A program made the position numbers and the translations under genes. Positions 59,781 to 64,000 of a stretch of DNA of 64,000 nt are shown here, in pieces. Each line of letters starts with the position of its first letter. The stretch's first letter is position 1. The notes under the pieces are model-generated. The model ran no database searches and had not been told where the DNA came from. It saw only the letters and a list, made by a program, of their open reading frames with translations. Origin of the DNA: Prostheceraeus crozeri (taxonomy: Eukaryota > Platyhelminthes > Polycladida > Euryleptidae); contig CAJQUW010005234.1 of NCBI GenBank assembly GCA_907163375.1, positions 284,501-348,500 on the forward strand, written 5' to 3'.

Positions 59781-60569
59781 ATGCGTGAAAAAACGAAAAT
59801 GACTACAAGCACATGCAGATCGGCAAAATGGAGCGTGTTGGAGATCGATGAGATGTTGGTGTGCATTGAAGAATACAGACATAAATTGTTTGGAACTGCA
59901 TGCCACTCATCCGCAGAAGTCGAAAAAGTAAAGCAGAAGTATTGGCTTAAGACTGCTGAGCGAATATCAAATATCGGAGTAGCTGTGAGAACATGAAAGT
60001 GTGTTCGAAAGAAGTGGCAAGACTTATCTTGTGATGCACGAAAGTATCAACAGTTGTCATCAAAAACAGGTTGGTGAAATTTAGCTATAAGTTAGTATTC
60101 ATAAATAGGTAATTTTCTATTTTCATTTTTAGGAGGTGGACCGAGACCAACGCTGAAACCCATATTGGAGAAAACATTGAATGTCATTCAAAAGGAGATG
60201 AAGGATGGCATCATAGCTGAAGCAGAAGGAGATTCTTTCGCCGAAAACCAAGGAATGGAAAGCAATGATTCTTCAACTTCGTCAGTGGAGGCTGTGAAGC
60301 CCTTGAAGACCGTGGGTGCTGCAAAGCCTTTGAAGACCGTGAAGGCTGCTGTCCTTGAGAGAAATCAAGGGGACAGTGGAGATGACGATTTGAAGTCTCT
60401 CATTCAGATAGAAAAATCAAAACTCGATGTTTTGAAAAGTATCGACGAGAGTCTGAGCTGTATTTCGCAGTGTTTGTCCAACAAGCAAAGTTTTGTACAT
60501 GAAGATAAAGAGAATTCTTGCTTTCTTGTCGATGAGGGACAAATTTTCCAGTCTTTATATTGTTCCTAA
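59781..60569 (+). pseudogene. Harbinger Myb/SANT-like DNA-binding protein
   Basis: From ATG: SAKWSVLEIDEMLVCIEEY, KVKQKYWLKTAERISNIG, then KCVRKKWQDLSCDARK form the Myb/SANT-like domain that Harbinger elements encode to bind their ends and recruit the transposase. Intron 60070-60132 (ACAG|GTTGGT ... TTTTTAG) joins SSKTG to GGPRPTLKPILEKTLNVI in phase 1. The C-terminal part has an acidic/Ser linker, a short repeat (KPLKTVGAAKPLKTVKAA) and the helix SLIQIEKSKLDVLKSIDESL, typical of this partner's transposase-binding end. An in-frame TGA replaces a residue after GVAVRT within the Myb domain, so this copy is inactive. Confidence 0.82.
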
Positions 60570-61044
60570 TAGATTTTGAGTTACCGGTAGTGCTTCGTTT
60601 TTGTTTCATTTTTTAATGTGAAACATATTGGGGCAAAATGGAAATGTATAGGCCTATTGTGATTCAATAAATAATTTTAAAAAATGGATAATAGGTCATC
60701 AATTATTGAATTAAGTAATTGGGGCGTGAAAATATATATACTAAGAAATGACACCCCATACACTACAAATTTTCAGGGTTGCAAAAAGTAGTATATTTTG
60801 ATCCCGCAGCAAAATCGCCGCCCCACACCGCAGAACACCGTAGCCCCGCACGAATCAATACCGTTGTAATTTACTAATTTGATCATAATAAATAGCATTT
60901 TCGGTTTTAGTCAATAGTAATGTTGGGTAGTCTCACAACTTAGCAATGCTGTATGTAGCATAGTTGGCATATTGTCGGATATATAAAAGCAGTAGACGCA
61001 GTAAAAATTCGATTGTTTCCATCTAACACAATTTATATTTTGAC

Positions 61045-62066
61045 CTACATTATGATATTTTGTAGGACGCATACATCTCTATCCAATGCTCCATGAGGAT
61101 GATCAGTAGCTTCTTGCACGTTACCCTGATTTACATATTGTGTAGGAACATCATGATGCTCTGGTTCACCCAATTCTTTGGAAATGTTGTATAGAACACA
61201 GCAAGCTAGAATTACATCACATGCGAATGAAGGACTTAAACGAAGTCCATAAACAAGACAAGGAAATTTCTGTTTTAGTTGACCCTTAACCTGTTCGATA
61301 ACAACCCGACCTCTTCGATGTCTTTTATTGTATTCGATTTCTCTTGGGTGGGTAGGGTCAGCAAATGGAGTCATCATCCAAGGGTGCTGATAATAACCAC
61401 TATCGCCCAGCAGGAGTCCGTGTCTATTTTCTCCTTCTCCTTCCATTTTCCTACCAATTGAAGAGTTCTTGAAAATAAAGTTGTCATGGACACTGTCCGG
61501 CCAACGAGAAACCACATTTGTAATGCGATATTTCGAATCACAAATTAACTGTGTGTTGATAGTATGGTGGCATTTTCTATTCACAAATGACGGCTCCGCG
61601 TCTTTCAAAGGTGATTGCAATTTACACCTGGTAAATTGCAATGCTCCCGAAAGTCACTTTTAGCTTGATTGGCTTCTTCAACACCAGTTGGGAAATGAAC
61701 GTATTCGTGTAGATTTGATTTGAGAACATTCATCATTTTCCGTATGACGAGACCTACTGTCGACTTCTCAACAGCAAATATTTCAGCCATCATATGATAC
61801 GAACTACCAGTTCCATAAAATCGAAGGGCTATAAGGAGCTGCGACATCGGTGAGAGAGGGCATGTACGACGTGTGGCATGCGTAAGCTTATCACCGAATA
61901 AACGAATTAGGTGATTCAAACCACTCCTACGGAAGAGATAGCTCCGCAGCAGCTCGTGATCTTTCAAATACGTCAGAGGATCTCTTCTATCATGAAGCAC
62001 ACGTTGTCTGCGTAGAGACCTTCGTGTTGCATGCGAAGACAATATTGTCCATGCTGCAGCCACCAT
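61045..62066 (-). pseudogene. Harbinger transposase, HARBI1-like, first catalytic Asp deleted
   Basis: From ATG at 62066: YLKDHELLRSYLFRRSGLNH, LSPMSQLLIALRFYGTGSSY, EIFAVEKSTVGLVIRKMMNV, then NLPGV. Here a short internal deletion removes the G-C-x-D-G-T-H segment with the first catalytic Asp and shifts the frame. The protein resumes with KLQSPLKDAEPSFVNRK, LICDSKYRITNVVSRWPDSV and HDNFIF (second Asp), GLLLGDSGYYQHPWMMTP, and VVIEQVKGQLKQKFPCL (Glu). The two frames overlap at 61605-61641. Apart from the deletion both parts are fully open, so inactivation may be recent. Confidence 0.9.
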
Positions 62067-62382
62067 AGCTAAATGTTGATTCAATACAGAATGAATAACG
62101 ATTAATGTTGGACTATCCACGACGACCTTTAGATTACTCGTAGAACTACGATTGATTTTCACAGAAATCTACGATGTCGATTAATTGTTAAAGTTGATTC
62201 TACGGTCACCTTAACCAACGATTAATCGTATAGATTTCACGATGGATCAATCGATTCTACGATTGAATTTTGCGATAACTATTAATCGTTGAGCTTCTTT
62301 CTACATCGCCCTGATCTATACTAAAATAATGCATGATTTTGCAAGGCTTTCTATGTTCACAGGTTAATAAGTTCCACGAAGC

Positions 62383-62570
62383 AGGTAATTATTTTCCTGG
62401 TTGGAAATTATTAACCTGGTGCAGACTTCTATGAAAAACGTCATGCATTATAACAGATAATGCATAGATTTCTTCGGTCATCATTTGTCATAATAACCTC
62501 GAGCCTTCGGCTCTCGGTAATTATAGCAGTAATAACCTCAAATCTATGCATTATCTATTACGTATGACAA
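62383..62570. repeat. Two nested hairpin-forming palindromes
   Basis: AGGTAATTATTTTCC/GGAAATTATTAACCT around 62383-62418, and ATAATGCATAGATTT/AAATCTATGCATTAT at about 62455-62552. Between the latter lies CGAGCCTTCGGCTCTCG, itself a tight hairpin. Probably a small foldback element just outside Harbinger. Confidence 0.6.
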
Positions 62571-62579
62571 GATCAGTCA

Positions 62580-63333
62580 CAATTGGCATAGATCTTGCAT
62601 AGATTGTGCTCCTTCCAGTGCACTGGAGTACATGCAAATACCTATTATCTCCCGCACGGGCAATCTGCTTTGCATGTCAAATATAGCGATTGGATATCTA
62701 ATAATCTACATTACATGCACGGCGATAAAGAAACACGTTCAAATTGAGTTTTTGACTGCATCTTGAATTCGAAGAAACAATACCTTCGACATGATTTGCA
62801 TATAAAGTATCTATGCATTTTCATATCAGTGATCGTTTTTGGCACATTTCAGCCGAAGGTTTGTGTCACCGTATTTCACTGAAAAGAATAGGTAAACTCA
62901 ACCTGACACCATGTGCCATTTTCAACTGTTCTTTCCATTTTTTTGCCTTACAACTGCGATTTTTATCTATGTTTCGTTTCTATCTGCATCAAAAAAGATG
63001 ACCAATGCAAAAATCTCTTAAAATTTTAATTTGTTTAAGATGCATCACAATGATTTATCTCTTCTATCAGAAAATACTAAAAATTTAAATTATTACTTTA
63101 TAACAATTTAGTTAGTAGCATGTCAGCTCTAATATTAAGCGGAGTAGTATTAAATTCAATAACTGCGTGCTTTGGTAAGACCTCTTCATTTGCGGACATC
63201 TGATTGATTGACCTCACGTCATTTCATGATGTGAATAAAATTCATCAATTTTGTGATTCAAATTGGCTTTTTAGTTCCTAGCATCTCTAATAAGTTGATC
63301 TTAAAACCAAGATGGATTGATAGTGATTTGACT
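62580..63333 (+). other. No confirmed gene; candidate signal-peptide exon at 63121-63177
   Basis: ATG at 63121 opens MSALILSGVVLNSITACF, a plausible signal peptide, and the frame meets a GTAAGA splice donor at once. There is no downstream exon within view, so this is weak. Confidence 0.2.
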
Positions 63334-63450
63334 CAGGGCTGTGGAGCCGGAGCCGAGCCGGAGCCTTAAGGAGCCTTAAGGAGCCGATGGTTTTGGTCGG
63401 AGCCGGAGCCGGAGCCGATTTATCACAAAGGCTCCGGCTCCGATAGTTTG
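63334..63450 (+). mobile_element. hAT-type end (CAGGGCTGTGGAGCCGG), partial
   Basis: CAGGGCTGTGGAGCCGGAGC followed by repeated GGAGCC/GGCTCC words is a well-known hAT-style terminus, related in design to the 38.7-kb element. No matching right end is found before the window ends. Confidence 0.6.
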
Positions 63451-63947
63451 AGCTTTGATATAAATCTAGAATTTTGAAAGTTATTAATTGGCATCATAAA
63501 AAAATTAAATCATTTGAAATCTAAAGATATGTCTTTTAAGTATGCCAATGATCTGTCCTCGACGATATCTTTCTTTGCAGTTGCCGCCTTCTTTTGTATT
63601 ATATTTATTATATATTTACACACATGTGTAATATTTTTTTATTGCATATGCTTCGTAAGACTAATTTCCATATTGACAACGTATTCTCCAAAATCCATTA
63701 ATTTGAAGACTTGTTATATACATGCTAACTAGATGATTGTAGATTCCTAGAGACAAGTCGCCAGTCATTTATGTACACATTTCCAGTTCAGTCAGCAAAG
63801 ATAATATAGCTACATTTCTTGCGCAATGTCTTAAATCTAATACGGTTACTATGTAGGCTATCATCTATCGGTATGGCTACTGGCAGAAGCTACTGGCATC
63901 TGTGACAATGCCAATTTCCTTAGATTGTATTGTAGGCTCTTGTGCAG

Positions 63948-64000
63948 TCCCCCCACCTACATTTTTCAAAACAATCGATTATTCAATTTGATCAATTTTG
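63948..64000 (+). repeat. Possible second copy of the C-run TIR element
   Basis: CCCCCCACCTACATTTTTCA followed by an AT-rich stretch ending in ATCAATTTTG resembles the left end at 25158-25203. It runs off the window. Confidence 0.4.

Larger units (their letters stand above)
59252..62310 (-). mobile_element. PIF/Harbinger transposon (3.06 kb), two genes
   Basis: The ends GGCGATGTAGAAAGAA and CTTCTTTCTACATCGCC are inverted and flanked by CTG on both sides, a known Harbinger 3-bp target type. It carries both standard genes, a Myb/SANT-like protein (plus strand) and a HARBI1-like transposase (minus strand), arranged tail to tail. A 256-bp MITE lies near the left end. Both genes are damaged. Confidence 0.92.

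Overview
The window looks like intergenic, transposon-packed DNA of an animal, most likely an aquatic invertebrate. It is AT-rich, its reading frames are short and split, and it carries spliceosomal-type introns and long CA, TA and CT microsatellites. The short word ACATGTA recurs often. The mix of Penelope-like, CR1/L2-like, Tc1/mariner, Harbinger and hAT elements fits lophotrochozoans, echinoderms or hemichordates, but the sequence does not fix the phylum. I recognise no host gene with confidence and no LTR retroelement, Polinton or CRISPR array.

Layout. 1-1.9 kb: a Penelope-like element (PLE-1) on the minus strand, open to the window edge, with reverse transcriptase and a GIY-YIG domain. 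3.5-4.7 kb: a LINE 3' piece between two identical 55-bp direct repeats. 7.5-11.1 kb: an old GC-rich Tc1/mariner element with ~200-bp inverted ends, invaded by a younger Tc1 copy (Tc1-A) and by a 522-bp MITE. 12.0-14.8 kb: a second, different Penelope-like element (PLE-2) folded back on itself with 779-bp inverted arms. 14.9-15.7 kb: an 835-bp TIR element. 16.0-16.8 kb: a mariner-type transposase remnant. 19.9-21.8 kb: a palindromic MITE and a 1.2-kb TA-flanked transposon holding a helix-turn-helix gene. 23.8-26.5 kb: MITE ends, a 416-bp TIR element and two tRNA-like stretches. 28.3-28.9 kb: a hAT-type MITE. 31.7-31.9 kb: a 191-bp CT microsatellite.

32.2-32.7 kb: a LINE piece. 33.2-34.8 kb: an apparently intact Tc1 element (Tc1-B). 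35.2-36.6 kb: three MITEs in a row. 38.7-43.4 kb: a hAT element with 8-bp target duplication, split by a nearly full CR1/L2-type LINE. 44.5-44.9 kb: an RTE-like RT piece. 45.5-46.3 kb: a 256-bp MITE holding a 522-bp MITE. 47.3-48.7 kb: a TIR element inside another MITE. 53.6-55.6 kb: a 2-kb Tc1/mariner-group transposon whose transposase has one intron. 55.7-56.8 kb: a transposase remnant split by a 522-bp MITE. 57.1-57.8 kb and 58.5-58.75 kb: further MITEs. 59.25-62.31 kb: a complete-length Harbinger element with both of its genes, itself hosting a MITE. 63.3 kb to the end: a hAT end.

The elements act as parasites on one another. Autonomous copies (Tc1-B; probably relatives of the hAT, Harbinger and Penelope elements elsewhere) supply enzymes, and the short TIR families with perfect 8-bp duplications move on enzymes made elsewhere. 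The nesting gives a relative chronology that can be read directly, and the many exact target-site duplications make the boundaries unusually secure.
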